Counted from the stretch's first letter, positions 47,590 to 59,345 are shown. The stretch: 64,000 nucleotides of DNA from Sipunculus nudus (GCA_026874595.1 CM049307.1:30476362-30540361); one strand, 5' to 3'. Numbers and translations are program-made. Notes: a model not told the origin generated them from the letters alone.

Positions 47590-48125
47590 GTTTAGCATTA
47601 ATACAAGCGGTTTTTACTTAAAGGGGTCGAAAATGTTTAGCAACAAAATAAACAGCTTACATGACGACCTATAGAAGATTTAATAGTTAACCAAATGGTC
47701 TTTATTTAAAAAAACGTTGATTGTCTTTAGCATTAGAGTAAATAGTGTTTACTTAAAGACTGAAAATGTTTAGCCTTAACCAAATAATGTTTACTTCAAG
47801 ACGTTGGAAATACTCCGCATTTAAACAAATATTGAGTTTACTTAAAGACAATGAACATGTTTATCAGTAAACCAACTCGTATTTATTTAAAGGCCTTGAA
47901 AATGTTTAGCATTAAACCAAATACTGTGTTTACTTAAAGACCTTTAAAATGTTAAGTGCTAAGCCAAAGGGTCTCTATTAAGACGTTGATTATGTGAAGC
48001 ATGATATTTCCTTAAACACGTTTAATATGTTTAGCATTAAAACAAATATTGAGTTTATTTAAACGCCTTGAACATCTTGTGCCTTCAGCCAAATTGTGTT
48101 TATTATTGACCTTGAAAAAGTGCTT
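47590..48125. repeat. ~48-50-bp minisatellite in intron 10
   Basis: About ten imperfect copies of a unit like gaaaatgtttagcattaaac / caaatattgtgtttacttaa / agac. The gtttacttaaagac core is at 47738, 47788, 47835 and 47930. Confidence 0.85.
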
Positions 48126-48235
48126 GCACACTGGCAGCTAAACTTAAAATGTATTCCTGACCTTAAACTTTGACAATCGTCATTCATTCCATACATATAA
48201 GAGATATGCTTCATTTACAATTTTTTTTATTCCAG

Positions 48236-48302
48236 ATACAAGGATCATTTTAAAGATTACGATGGGGAAATTATATTGGCGTTGAAGGATATGCGAGATA
48301 AA
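48236..48302 (+). CDS. ARM-TIR-SAM gene, coding exon 11 (SAM middle)
   Basis: 67-nt exon between tattccag and gtaagt. Phase 2 entry completes Gly, then YKDHFKDYDGEIILALKDM and RDK: the 'Y...F...(D/I)G..LL.L' centre of a SAM-like domain. Exits in phase 0. Confidence 0.85.
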
Positions 48303-48309
48303 GTAAGTC

Positions 48310-49210
48310 ACATGTTAATGTACAGTTACATTAACAGTGTACGGTAAATTAACCGTAACCTATAGGAATCCACTAAATGGTATCATAATACTGTGATGTA
48401 TGCAAAGCTTAACCGTAACTTAGGAATCCACCAACTGTAAGCATAAACATGTGAGGAATGCAAAGGTTGCCTCGTGTCCTACAGTCTGAATATTATAATT
48501 GTATAAACGTACTTCTGTTACCTGAGATAAATCCTCGGTTAAAAAAGGGGGCGGGGTTCCCCAGAGATGCTTCCTTTAAGGGGCTTAATTCACAAACCAG
48601 TTATGTATACATGAGGTAAATTGTTTCCTTCTTTTAACAGTATAGTATCTGGCAATATTTATTATAAAACCGTTTCCTTAGTGATATACACAAATAGAAG
48701 TTAACTTGCGCGATCAGTGGTGTAAACATAAATATAGAACGCACACCACCTTGTAGCCGTACTACACAACAACACAAATCAAGGTTTTCCAAGCTTCTTA
48801 CCACCGTCACTTCTGTGTTTCTTTTGTATATATTCCTATTACAAGGAATTGTCGGTCATGCGCGAGATCGGAACTCTGGTCGTGCAGACCTGTTATGGTA
48901 AAACGACAAACGCTGAATGTGCAAGTGTTTATGTACCTTTAAAACACGTGTGTGGTAGATTTAAAGTCGGTAAGTTTAACTCTTATATTCCTTCCTGTTG
49001 AAATACTTTTTATCAGCAAGTGTTAGAGCATTACTCGTTGCAGACAGGCACTAGATGGAGGTACTGTGAATTCCTAGTTTTATATCAAAGTCTTGTTATA
49101 TCCTAATCATTATGAAATGATTGGTTTTCTTAATTTGTTAATTGAAGCCCATATAGGGTTTGAACGAACATATTACTTAACACCAGATTAAATAATTTGT
49201 AAACAAATTT
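48310..49210. other. intron 11
   Basis: No further exon of this gene fits here; an open exon-like stretch at 48845-48968 was rejected on phase. Confidence 0.5.
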
Positions 49211-49215
49211 TTCAG

Positions 49216-49311
49216 GCGCCAGAGTTCTTCTACAGTGAAATGAATAGAAAAATCTTCCCAACACTGACGGATCTGCTGCGGTTCACGCGAGCACTGAATG
49301 ATCTGGGGTAA
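49216..49311 (+). CDS. ARM-TIR-SAM gene, last coding exon (SAM end)
   Basis: Entered at tttttcag, phase 0. It encodes APEFFYSEMNRKIFPTL then TDLLRFTRALNDLG and TAA at 49309-49311. This closes the SAM-like domain with its C-terminal helix. Only one SAM domain is present, in contrast to the tandem pair of SARM1. Possible poly(A) signals (aataaa) lie near 50037. Confidence 0.85.
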   Translation, partial: APEFFYSEMNRKIFPTLTDLLRFTRALNDLG

Positions 49312-49319
49312 ATTGGTGA

Positions 49320-49498
49320 TAAACCCACGCATTATACGAACAGAACACCATATCTACCACGTGAAGGCGCCTTTAGCTACATTTATGCGATTTGTTCTAG
49401 TGATAAATTGCTTACTATGAAAACTTGTATTTATGACTGCATATAGGCTGCAGCCCCCAGTGGCTTTGTTTTAATAATATCTTATAAGTTGGATCTTA

Positions 49499-49553
<55 letters not shown>

Positions 49554-51095
49554 ATATCTGTGAACTAAAGAATTTGTATTATCTTTAAAGGTGTTTGGTT
49601 TACCCTGATTTTATTCAACATATAGTGAATTTGAAAAGGTTCGGGTCATGTCGGAGTCTCTATATTTTATCTTCTGATTTTTTTGTCCGCAATGCTAATT
49701 CACACGATCCTAACACAGAAGACGATTGTCCACGCATTGCGTATGCTCGTGGGTAAGATAATTTTTGTTGAGGCTATTTTTTAAAGGAGATAACATGCTT
49801 TTTTTTATCAAAGTGTATTCTTATGTGTGCATGATTTATATAAAAGATTATTTTAGTATTATTTTGGAGCTTAACAACAGCGTGTGTGATGTACCAGAAA
49901 CTGCTCAGCTAACAATGTATTTAACCGACAATAACGACTGTGTTCACAACCACGTGTAGAATACGTTCTAAGACATGCCATTCTAAATTAATAATATGCT
50001 ATATAGTTGACTGGGGATAACTTAGGATAAATATAAAATAAAACTGGTAAGATAAGAATGGTTTAAGTAATCAGTGAGACAAAGAAGACTATATTTATTT
50101 TATAATGAAAACGCCAAATGGTCAACTGCCATGTTATATAATGTTTCTATTTTGTATAACTCCTGCTTTATCGATAATAATGTGTGAGCAGATTGATTGT
50201 GAACATATAAAAGATCTTTTAAACTTTCTGAAGACAGGTGTCGACTTGAACGGTTTCATGTAAATTCAGTGAAATGCATGCATATCTTCTCTTGTCGTTA
50301 TAATTGTTATTTAATCGTATTGTGTTGCTTAAGATTTCATAACTATTGCAAATATAACGATATCCACCAGAATTCAGATACTGTTCTTTGTGTTATTACC
50401 CAGGCCACCTTTTTCGGGGATGGGGTTATTAACAGAGATATCAATAGTGCATGAGGCAAAACTACATTTGTGAGGGATACAACACAGACATATAAGAGAC
50501 GGAGACTAAGTAAATTGCTAAATTCAGTATATCAGAAAAAAGGTCAAGTCTACCGACGACAGTCAAGGTTATTGATAACATGCAAAATAAAAAAAAGGAA
50601 ATTCACACGTTGTTTTCTGACAACTTTAATGCTAATAAAACAATTTTTTAAGGATATCGCAAGAAAAGGTACCAAGGTGGTAAAACAAAGCATGGTATTA
50701 CTGCATATTCATTCATATTTTATTTTAATATTTGATGCTTTTTGCTATTTAGGATGGAAATCTTTCTTATCATACGTTAATGGTAACGTGCTTCTATCGT
50801 AACAATCTTTGTAATGTTTTAAAAACTCAGTAACTGAAGTGTATAGGTAATGGAATACTGATCAATCATTTCGCCTGCTTTACTTAGTTTTCTGAATGCT
50901 TATTCAATAAATTTGTCAGAAAAAAACGGGCTGTTTTTTTTTGTAATTCTGAGGCTTTCTATAGAGAGATCTGACAGATTTTTTTACACAAAAAAGGCAT
51001 AATCCGAAGACCAGGCTGCCATTGACTGTACATAAATAAAACGATTTATTTTCTTAATGGTCCTGGCTGAATTTTGATGATGTGAACAAATAAGT
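49320..51095. other. 3'UTR/intergenic
   Basis: Contains an (AT)n run at 49503-49550. A 110-residue open frame at 50470-50802 has no recognisable feature and is probably chance. No gene seen. Confidence 0.4.
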
Positions 51096-51098
51096 TTC

Positions 51099-51132
51099 AC
51101 CACCACGAATGATGATTGAGCGTGAGTCGGAG
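51099..51132. repeat. 50-bp minisatellite, left fragment
   Basis: First 34 bp of a 50-bp unit (accaccacgaatgatgattg then agcgtgagtcggag), cut by the transposon insertion. The remaining 16 bp lie at 57696-57711, after the second GAG. Confidence 0.95.
51130..51132. repeat. GAG target-site duplication, left
   Basis: GAG repeated at 57693-57695. Supported by reconstruction of an exact 50-bp minisatellite unit when element and one GAG are removed. Confidence 0.85.
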
Positions 51133-51456
51133 TAGTCAAGCAGATCCGTGCAGAAAAGCATAAGAATTGTGGGTTTTGTGGAAAAAGCATGAAATTTGGC
51201 ACACATATAGAGTTTTCTATACTGAAAAATATTGGATATGGAGCCAATCGCGAAAATTCAAAATGGCCGCCATTTTCCAAGATGGCAGACATGAGTCATG
51301 AAAAATCCCTAATAAATAATTAAAAAATCAGATTCGATGATATCTGCCTAAAAATTTGCACTAATGTGGAGATTTTAATAAAGAAGAATACAAGATGTGT
51401 AAACAATTAAAAAATTCAAAATGGCCGCCATTTTCCAAGATGGCGGACGAATTATG
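51133..51456. repeat. transposon left terminal inverted repeat
   Basis: Reverse complement of 57385-57692. Blocks in order: tagtcaagcagatccgtg, gggttttgtggaaaaagcat, tatggagccaatcgc, aagatggcagacatgagtca, taataaataattaaaaaatc, gcactaatgtggagatttta, acaagatgtgtaaacaatt, ccaagatggcggac. Confidence 0.95.
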
Positions 51457-51625
51457 AATAATCTCGAAAATAATCCGACAATTTTGAATTTGGTAAAAAA
51501 AAATGCATGAAGACTTGCACTTATGTGGAGATTGTAATAAACAAAACAGAAGCTGCGCCTGCAATTGAAAAAGTGGGCGCCATTTTCCAAGATGGCGGAC
51601 ATTGCGCAAAACTATAATTCGATAT
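51360..51625. repeat. internal tandem duplication next to left terminus
   Basis: A module of tgcacta/tatgtggagatt... to ccattttccaagatggcggac occurs twice (51358-51450 and 51519-51601). The second copy is absent at the right end. Confidence 0.8.
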
Positions 51626-52042
51626 GCGCGGTTGTACGTATCATCGCTGCAACGGCAAATATCGCATACATGTCTTTTACTTACTTATTGAAAGAATTGT
51701 ATCAAAATAATGTACATGTATCTAATAGACAATCTACCTGTCAATCGTAAAGAGCACGAAATACTCCTAACTATAAATAATTATTCTAATTCCATTTTGA
51801 TATTATTTTCATGAAGGAAATAGTGTAATTTGAAGTACATCAGAAATTGGGTGTAAAATGTTAGCGTTGACTTGGTACGTACGTATGCGTGTTTATGTTA
51901 TGAATGAAAGTTTATGACAAGGTATGTTTGAATTCAGTTCTAAAATACCCCACATTTAATTCTATGTTTGCATGTATTTGTAGGCACAGTCAAAGTACAG
52001 AGAATACATGTCTGACGAGTAACATTTCCAGAAGTATTCACT

Positions 52043-53799
52043 ATGTCTGAGGCACAATCCAATGTTGAAGCTGCATCGGCAGATTCTTCCACCTGCCAGT
52101 TGGAATGGGACAAGTGCGTTATATGTCAACAAAATACATCAGAGGTACTTCAGTGTCCAATGGACTCAAAACGTACAGACATCAATGCAGGACTTGGATA
52201 CAGCACACTGTTGAACAATGTCAGACGTTTTCATGAACTTGGTTGTTTACCAATAAAACCGAAATTTGACGTATCAAAAATTGAACTAGGCACACTAGTT
52301 GAGACCTTCAAAGAAAAACAGGCGAAACTGCACAAGACATGTAACACCCTCTTCAATAAAACAAAGCTACTTCGAGCTGAGAAAAGAAAATCTACTGAAA
52401 CCGAAAGTGAAGCCAGCAGCATTACCAAGAAATGTACCCGGAAGGCGTGTAGTACTGTTGCTGCCGGTCCAGAGGATGCCTGCTTTTTCTGTGATGACAC
52501 ATCCGGGGACCTGCACAAAGTGGCAACGTTTCGCCTCGATAAACGTGTCAGAAAGTGTGCGTCTATGTTGGAAGATAGCCGATTACTTGGCAAACTTAGT
52601 GCCGGTGATATGATTGCACAGGATGCGGTATACCACATCAGCTGTCTGTGCACATTATATAAGAAAGCTGACAGAATGCAGTCCAGTAAAGACGAGAGCA
52701 GCAAAGAGAGAAGACTTCATGGTATAGTTCTAGCAGAACTGCTGTCATACATAGAAGATACGAAGCTTGACAATACAACGGAGACCAACGTATTCAAGTT
52801 AGCGGACCTCGGTAAGATGTACACATCCCGCTTTGAACAACTGGGTGGTGCTATGAAAACTCGACTCCATACCACTGAGCTCAAGAATAGAATCCTGGCA
52901 CATTTTGAGGATATGGATGCCCACAGACAAGGTCGTGATGTCTATCTTGCTTTCAAGGATGACGTTGGCTTTGCACTAAAGATGGCCTTTGAAAAAGATT
53001 ATGATGACGAAGCCATCACCCTCAGCCAGGCAGCAAAAATTGTTCGTAAAGATATGCTCGACGCCGACAAAACAGTATTCAGTAGTACATTTGACAGTCA
53101 GTGTCAAGAAACAGCTGTGCCACAATCCCTTGTAACCCTGATTGCAATGATCTTAGGTGGGCCAAATATTGTGACACAATCTGAAAACGTGGTCGAGACA
53201 CAGGCAGCCCTTACCATAGCACAGTTGCTACAGTACAACTGCACCATTCGTCGGCGTGAAGGATCTACTGCCTCTTACCATAGCCGGAATCGTGAGCCTC
53301 CAGTAGCAGTATACGTTGGACTGTTGCTGCATGCAGAAACCAGGAAACGGGGACTTATTGACAAGATGCATACTCTAGGAATCTCGGTCTCCTACGATCG
53401 TGTATTGGCTCTCTCCACTGACATGGGAAACGCTGTCTGCGATAGATTTGAGAAAGAGCAAGTCGTTTGTCCCGCTATACTTAGAACAGATCTCTTCACA
53501 ACCGCGGCCGTCGACAATATTGACCATAATCCGAGTTCAAACACATCTCAGGGATCCCTACATGGTACAGGTATATCCATATTCCAACACACTGATCTTG
53601 GTTCCAAGGGCAAGGAGCGCACACAGGTGATCCTGAATCCCGACGGTACGCGTCGTAAGTCAATCGCGCCACTCCCTGAAAGTTATACATGTGTCCCACC
53701 AGCGTCACTTCGAGAGAAGGAGCCCACAGTACCAGACGTCAACACCCCACTGATAGGAGCATGTACAACAATACCTGGAGCCATCCAAGAACAAGAAAG
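52043..53799 (+). CDS. Academ-like transposase/nuclease protein, exon 1
   Basis: Encodes residues 1-585 of 1535. N-terminal module: CVIC at 25-28, Cys38, then KLHKTC with His97 and Cys100. Second module: CFFCDDTSGDLHKV near 147-155 and AVYHISCLC about 50 residues later. Two CxxC...HxxC modules fit the eight-ligand Cys region described for Academ proteins and probably bind zinc. The rest is helical with no known motif I can name. The ATG at 52043 is the first in frame and lies in a reasonable context; an upstream acceptor near 51981 may begin a 5'UTR exon. The frame is interrupted by a GT-AG intron of 288 bp. Confidence 0.85.
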
Positions 53800-54087
53800 G
53801 TTTGTGTCGTGCTACTGACGCAGAGTGTGATGAAATACATATTCATATACATGGATGTATGTAGTAGCCTAGACCTAGCGAGTAGATTAAACTACCATAG
53901 TTCGTACTTCGTACTATGTAGGTGTGTGTATGCAATAGCAGTGGAATTAGGGAAGTTCATAAAAGTAATAGAATGCTCATAACCCTGCTTCGCTATTGGT
54001 GTTAGCATAGATGGTAGCGCACAAATTGTAATACATGTAGTGGTGGTGGATTACTATTACATAGCTTGTCCTAACGTTTCTTTTTAG
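53800..54087 (+). other. intron of the transposon gene
   Basis: aaag|gtttgt ... ctttttag|gtggct. Splicing joins phase 2 to phase 1 and reads EQERWLNHVKQIHEDDKEPD into the second frame. Confidence 0.85.
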
Positions 54088-56938
54088 GTGGCTCAATCAT
54101 GTAAAACAAATCCATGAAGATGACAAGGAGCCAGACATGTGCATGTCATGGGCAGCATTCCACGCAAGCAATGTGACAGAAGAAGTATCGTTAACCGACA
54201 TTAATGCATTGTTGCCACTGTTTCAGGATCAAGCTCACTCACCTGCAATGATTAAACACTCAATGAATATCGTTAAACAAAACGTAAATTTGCTCAATCC
54301 TGGCCAGATTCCTGTTGTAGTTTTTGATCAACCACTGTATGCCTTAGCAAAGCTTGTACAGTGGAACTGGCCAGACACACACGGTGAGAGTCATTTTGTA
54401 GTGATGCTTGGTGGTTTACATACAGAAATGGCAGCATTTAGCACACTTGGTGATTGGATGGAGGGCAGTGGATGGACCGCTGCTCTCACGGAGGCAAATA
54501 TTGCAAATCCAGGCACAGCCGACTCTTTCTTGAAGGCGACACACGTATCACGAACCAGACATGCGCACCAGGTGACCGCTTGTTGTCTGCATATCCTTAT
54601 GCAAAAGGCTTACGCTCAACATATAGAGGGCCTTTCCGACAATGAAGACCTACCCACTTTCGATGCCTGGAAAGCCACGATGATATCGGAGCATCCTCAG
54701 TTCCAGTACTGGTCGTTAACTCTGGATTTTGAGTTGGCTATTCTCAACTTCGTGCAGTCTATCCGACAGGGAAACTTTCAGCTGTACATTGACGCTTTGG
54801 TGAAGCTGATGCCATGGTTCTGTGCCTTGGACCACGTGAACTATGCACGCTGGGTCCCAGTTCATATTCGGGATATGCTGGCCCTCCAAGAAACACATCC
54901 TGATGTGGCTGCACACTTCAAACAAGGCCATTTTGCTGTGAAGAAGTCCCTGAAGACTTTCTCTGCAATTTCCATAGATCACGCTCACGAACAAAATAAC
55001 AAACTTGTGAAGGGTGATGGAGGCGCAATTGGCTTAACGGAAAATTCGTCGGCACTTCGTCGCTGGATGGTTTCTGGCCCGGAAATTTCTCGTGTCATAC
55101 ACGAATTTGAAGCATCTCAGGAACTGATCAAAGTGAACCAAAGTAAAGGTCCTAATATCCTACATCATGAGCGGACAAAAGGGGTACAGAAAACCTTCAA
55201 GAAGCAAGTCTCTGATTTGTGCACTACTATTGAGAAGATAGGAAATCCATTCCTCGAACAGAGCAAAGACTTGCTTGTTCTAGATAGTAGAGATATCCCT
55301 GATGAGCAGGTGGCAGCAACTGTCAAAAACATCGAAAGTATTGGGCAAGATCAATACCAGCAGTTCGTCCAAGCCAGGCTAGGCACATCAGAAGCAAGAA
55401 CAAGAACACTCTTCGACCCAATTCGCAAAAACAAGTTACCATTGTTCAGTCGACCACCAGTGAAACAGTTGTCCAAAGAAAAACAACAGATATGTTCTCT
55501 GAAGCAGAATTGTTCATTGTTCTCACAGCTGTATGTTTCCTGCCAGGTGCGCGGTGGAGACCTTGATGAATTTTTTCAACACGAAAATCAGTCTAGTCCG
55601 CCATCGTTGTCACAATTTGGAGAAATCAGGTCAGGAACGAAGTCAACCTTGGTATCATGCATTGAGAAGGGGTTAGCAAACACAGACGTGAGACCAGAAG
55701 TTGATGCTATACTCCTCGACGGTGCAGCTCTAGTCAACATGCTAAAGCCTGGTGTTTGCAAGACTTTCCTGCGCTATGCGCAAGATGTATTCTTGAAATA
55801 CATTAGGTCACAACTGCAAGAAGTCAAAAGAATCGACCTCGTTTGGGATGAGTATCTGCCAAATAGCCTGAAATCGACAACAAGAAGCAGACGTGGAAAG
55901 GGTATTAGGAGACGTGTAACTCCGGAAAGTAAGCTGCCTGGCAACTGGGAAGCATTTCTCAGACTTGACGAGAACAAGAAAGAACTATTTAAGTTCTTGG
56001 CAGAGCAAGCCATGACGGTTATTTCTGCTGGAAAAGAAGTTGTATCAAGTCATGGTGGCAACGCTCTCAGCACTTCACAACGTAGCCTCAGTGAGATGTC
56101 TCCATGCACGCAGGAAGAGGCCGATACGCGTCTTCTGCTTCATTGCGCAGATTGTGCCAGGCAGGGTTGTACCCGACTGATGATTCGCACAGTCGACACA
56201 GATGTCCTCGTGATAGCAGCAGCTGTTTTCCATCATTTAAATCTACAAGGTGTAGCTGAATTGTGGGTAGCATTCGGCACTGGGAAATCATTTCGCTATA
56301 TTGCTGTGCATGCTATTGTTGCGTCGTTGGGCCAAGAGAAAGCCAGCGCTCTGCCCGTCTTCCATGCATTTACTGGCTCGGATCAAACTTCCTTCTTTGC
56401 TGGTAGAGGAAAGACCACGGCATGGGAAACGTGGAATATCTACAACGACGTCACTAAAGCTTTCATTGCTCTCAACACAGCCCCAGACATTCAGGCTGTA
56501 ATAGAGAACATGCCTGTTTTGGAGCGATTTGTTGCTCTAATGTATGACCGAACCAGCACCTGCATGAGCGTTAATGAAGCACGAAAGGCATTGTTCACCA
56601 AAAAGGGAAGAGCCATGGATGCTATCCCACCCACTGCTGCAGCACTACTGCAACATACCAAACGTGTAGCATATCAGGCTGGATATATCTGGGGACAGGC
56701 CTTGTCTTCAACAGTGGAACTGCCTTGTCCGAGTGAGCGGGGTTGGAAAAGATCCCCCAATCAATCCTGGGAACCTGAATGGACAACACTTCCTGAAGCA
56801 TCAAAGTCTTGTCTTCAGCTCACAAAATGCGGATGCAAAGTGCAGAATGGTTGTAGAGGAAGATGTAAATGTGTCAAAGCAAACCTGAGATGCACAGCGC
56901 TCTGTGCTTGCGGTGGCGATTGTGAGCGCTCAGCATAA
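54088..56938 (+). CDS. Academ-like transposase/nuclease protein, exon 2
   Basis: Residues 586-1535. First part is the probable transposase: IPVVVFDQPLYALAKL, GGLHTEMAAFSTLGDWMEGS, then HVSRTRHAHQVTACC and WFCALDHVNYARWVPVHI, conserved blocks of this repetitive protein type. Residues about 1125-1400 look like an XPG/FEN1-type nuclease: LLDGAAL (Asp1130), DLVWDEYLP (Asp1173), KSTTRSRRGKGIRRRV arch-like basic segment, QEEADTRLLLH (Glu1263, Asp1265), VDTDVLV (Asp1289, Asp1291), and FTGSDQTSFFAGRGK (Asp1351), which parallels the GxDY helix-hairpin region. The last ~40 residues are a CXC-like Cys cluster (KCGCKVQNGC to CACGGDC). Roles in excision and target processing are inferred. Confidence 0.85.
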
Positions 56939-57384
56939 CTTTATAGTGGCTCCCAATCTAGTGTATGTACATCTGCGCTACCCAATGTATGTATGTAGCA
57001 AAAGCAAAAGAACACTGACATTTTGACATCCTTCTTGTTTCTGATCGCTTAACTCTCTTCTGGTTATTTTTATCATTGGCAACAAGACAAAAGAGTTCTA
57101 AAGTAATAAAAATTAAAAATAAATAAAATATATCACAATCCACTTATTATTTTATGCATTCCATTTTCAAAAGAAACTTAACACTTACCTGTCTCACCTT
57201 GCAAATATCCAGTCGTCTTCGGCTGTACATTCCACTGCATGCAGCCAGCGTTGTCCTCGGATGTACATTACACTATCTTGCATGTCTTAAATGTAACTAA
57301 AATCACCTCTATATAGCTTTTGTTTTCACAGCGATGTGATGTTGGGATTTTACTCAAGTGGTAGGGCCTATAGCTATAATTGCC

Positions 57385-57692
57385 ATAATTCGTGTCCGCC
57401 ATCTTGGAAAAGTTTGTATTTTTTTCAATTGTTTACACATCTTGTATTTTTCTTCATTAAAATCTCCACATTAGTGCAAAAATTCAGGCATATATCATCA
57501 AATCTGATTTTTTAATTATTTATTAGAGATTTTTAATGACTCATGTCTGCCATCTTGGAAAAAGGCGGCCATTTTGAATTTTTGCGATTGGCTCCATATC
57601 TAATAATTTTCAGTACAGAAAACTCTACAAGTGTGCCAAACTTCATGCTTTTTCCACAAAACCCACAATTGTTACACGGATCTGCTTGACTA
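57385..57692. repeat. transposon right terminal inverted repeat
   Basis: Reverse complement of 51133-51456, with short indels. Ends cacggatctgcttgacta. Confidence 0.95.
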
Positions 57693-57695
57693 GAG
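57693..57695. repeat. GAG target-site duplication, right
   Basis: Matches 51130-51132. Confidence 0.85.
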
Positions 57696-57861
57696 TGGCT
57701 GTGGTAGATAAACCACCACGAGTGATGATGGGGCGTGAGTCGGAGCGGCTGTTGCAGTTTTACCTACACGAGCAATGATGGAGCCTGAGTCGGAGGGTTT
57801 GTGGCAGTTATATCACAATAAGTGATGATTGAGCGTGAGCTGGAGTGGTTGTGGCAGTTAT
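57696..57861. repeat. 50-bp minisatellite, right part
   Basis: The 16-bp remainder of the interrupted unit, then three full 50-bp copies (57712-57761, 57762-57811, 57812-57861) with cgtgagtcggag and g(g/c)tt/tgtggcagtta segments. Confidence 0.9.
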
Positions 57862-57864
57862 ACC

Positions 57865-59345
57865 AAGGAGTTTACAGTTTACTTTCACAAAATTTACCAA
57901 AATCCATTTACAATTTTTAATCAATTTGCTAAGAGACCTTATCCAACAAACTAACAAACCAGGAGATAGATATTGTGGGGAAGATATAATTATGGCAAAA
58001 ATTCCTATGACCTATGGAAGTTGAAACGGAGCCCATGGTTATGCTTCCTGACTGCAAAGACACATTGTACTTTCTTACCCTTATAATTATTATCACACTG
58101 CCGCCCACATGTGCCTCAGTGATCGGTGTTTTTCTCATTAAATAGAGTGCTGTTGTTATAATGGCTCAGACAGTCCTTCATAATTGTCACTAACTTTATT
58201 AGCACATGTTATGCAATATTCAGCAAACCTCAGTGAGGTGCGCAATGATTGTCCTGAAATTTGACGCGTCGGAGTGGCCTACATTATCTTTCTTTCACAC
58301 ATAAACTGTGTTGCATTTTAACCAGATATTTCAAAGCCTTAGCTCAACAAAGTAAGACTAGTCTCAACCATGACTGGCTTGGCTTCACGTATATGCTGAG
58401 AATTTGTGTGCATTTTGTGTACATTATTTACAATTGTAGAAAATATGCAAATCCTTAAAGAAAACTTCATTTTTTGTATATTATATGTATTTTGAAATCT
58501 AAATCTTGATCACTGTTTCTATCATATAATTCTTTGACCAGATCATTTTTTTTTAAAAACCTCTTAGTAACATCGGTCAGAAGCTAAGAGCATACTGAGT
58601 CTGAAATTCTCTGTGAAAGCTTACGTCTCTCAGTACATATCCTGCACTGTTTGAATTGTATGCTCTGTACATCTTCAATTCTTTTCTTTAGGCTGAGTTC
58701 TACTTAGTGTGTTGTGCGTTTGTTTGTCCAGGCTTCAAAATGAAAAGGTTATTTACATCCTAATGGTGTGCATATTGTAAATTGTAAATGCTACATGTCA
58801 AGGCCATTAACCAGAAATCTGACTAAATTGGCCACTTTTATTTGAGATTCATCAATTTAAATCTAGTTTATCAAAGGATTAATGAATTAAGCATACGAAA
58901 TTAGTGAAACTGTCGGCCCAAGATGCGTTTAAACATATTTTAACTGATACACTCAGTGATCTTTCACAGATATCATTGCGGTTCTACTTTCCAGATTGTA
59001 ATTTATATTAATGAATCACCAAAAATACTGTCAAGCCTACGTACTAAGGTACAACAAAACAATAAAAGCCTGGTTTCACTTTAGGATTTTATTTTGTTGG
59101 TTGCAGTGTCTATTGAATAATGTTTATGCCCTTTGGATTTCAGATATTAAATGCTAGGGGCCAGGAATAATCCAGAAGCCATAACCTACTTTAAGACCTG
59201 CCATAACAGATACTGAAGTAAATATCTGTTTCATACGAAATTCATTTCGGTTTTTTTTTAAGACGTCGTGGGGCTTGAATCGAGAACCTGCTTTTAGATT
59301 TAACTTTTGTTGAGGATTTGCTGTATATATACGGTAATTTCATGC
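57865..59345. other. intergenic
   Basis: No gene recognised. Confidence 0.4.

Larger units (their letters stand above)
51133..57692 (+). mobile_element. complete Academ-like DNA transposon, 6560 bp
   Basis: Bounded by inverted repeats beginning tagtcaagcagatccgtg (perfect at both ends) and extending about 320 bp with small indels, and by GAG target duplications. It carries one two-exon gene for a 1535-residue protein (52043-56938) with no stops or frameshifts, plus aataaa signals at 57100-57125. The 3-bp duplication and XPG-like nuclease core match published descriptions of the Academ superfamily (XPG lineage); the name is inferred from these traits, not from a search. Its intactness suggests recent insertion. 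Confidence 0.85.

Noticed and set aside
48845-48968. Exon-like open stretch (ELSVMREIGTLVVQTC...) ending at a gtaagt donor
   Set aside because: It would enter in phase 0 and exit in phase 1, breaking the frame between exons 11 and 12, which already join perfectly as RDK-APEFFY. No family match seen.
50470-50802. 110-residue lysine-rich open frame
   Set aside because: No recognisable domain, AT-rich composition and no splice or context support.
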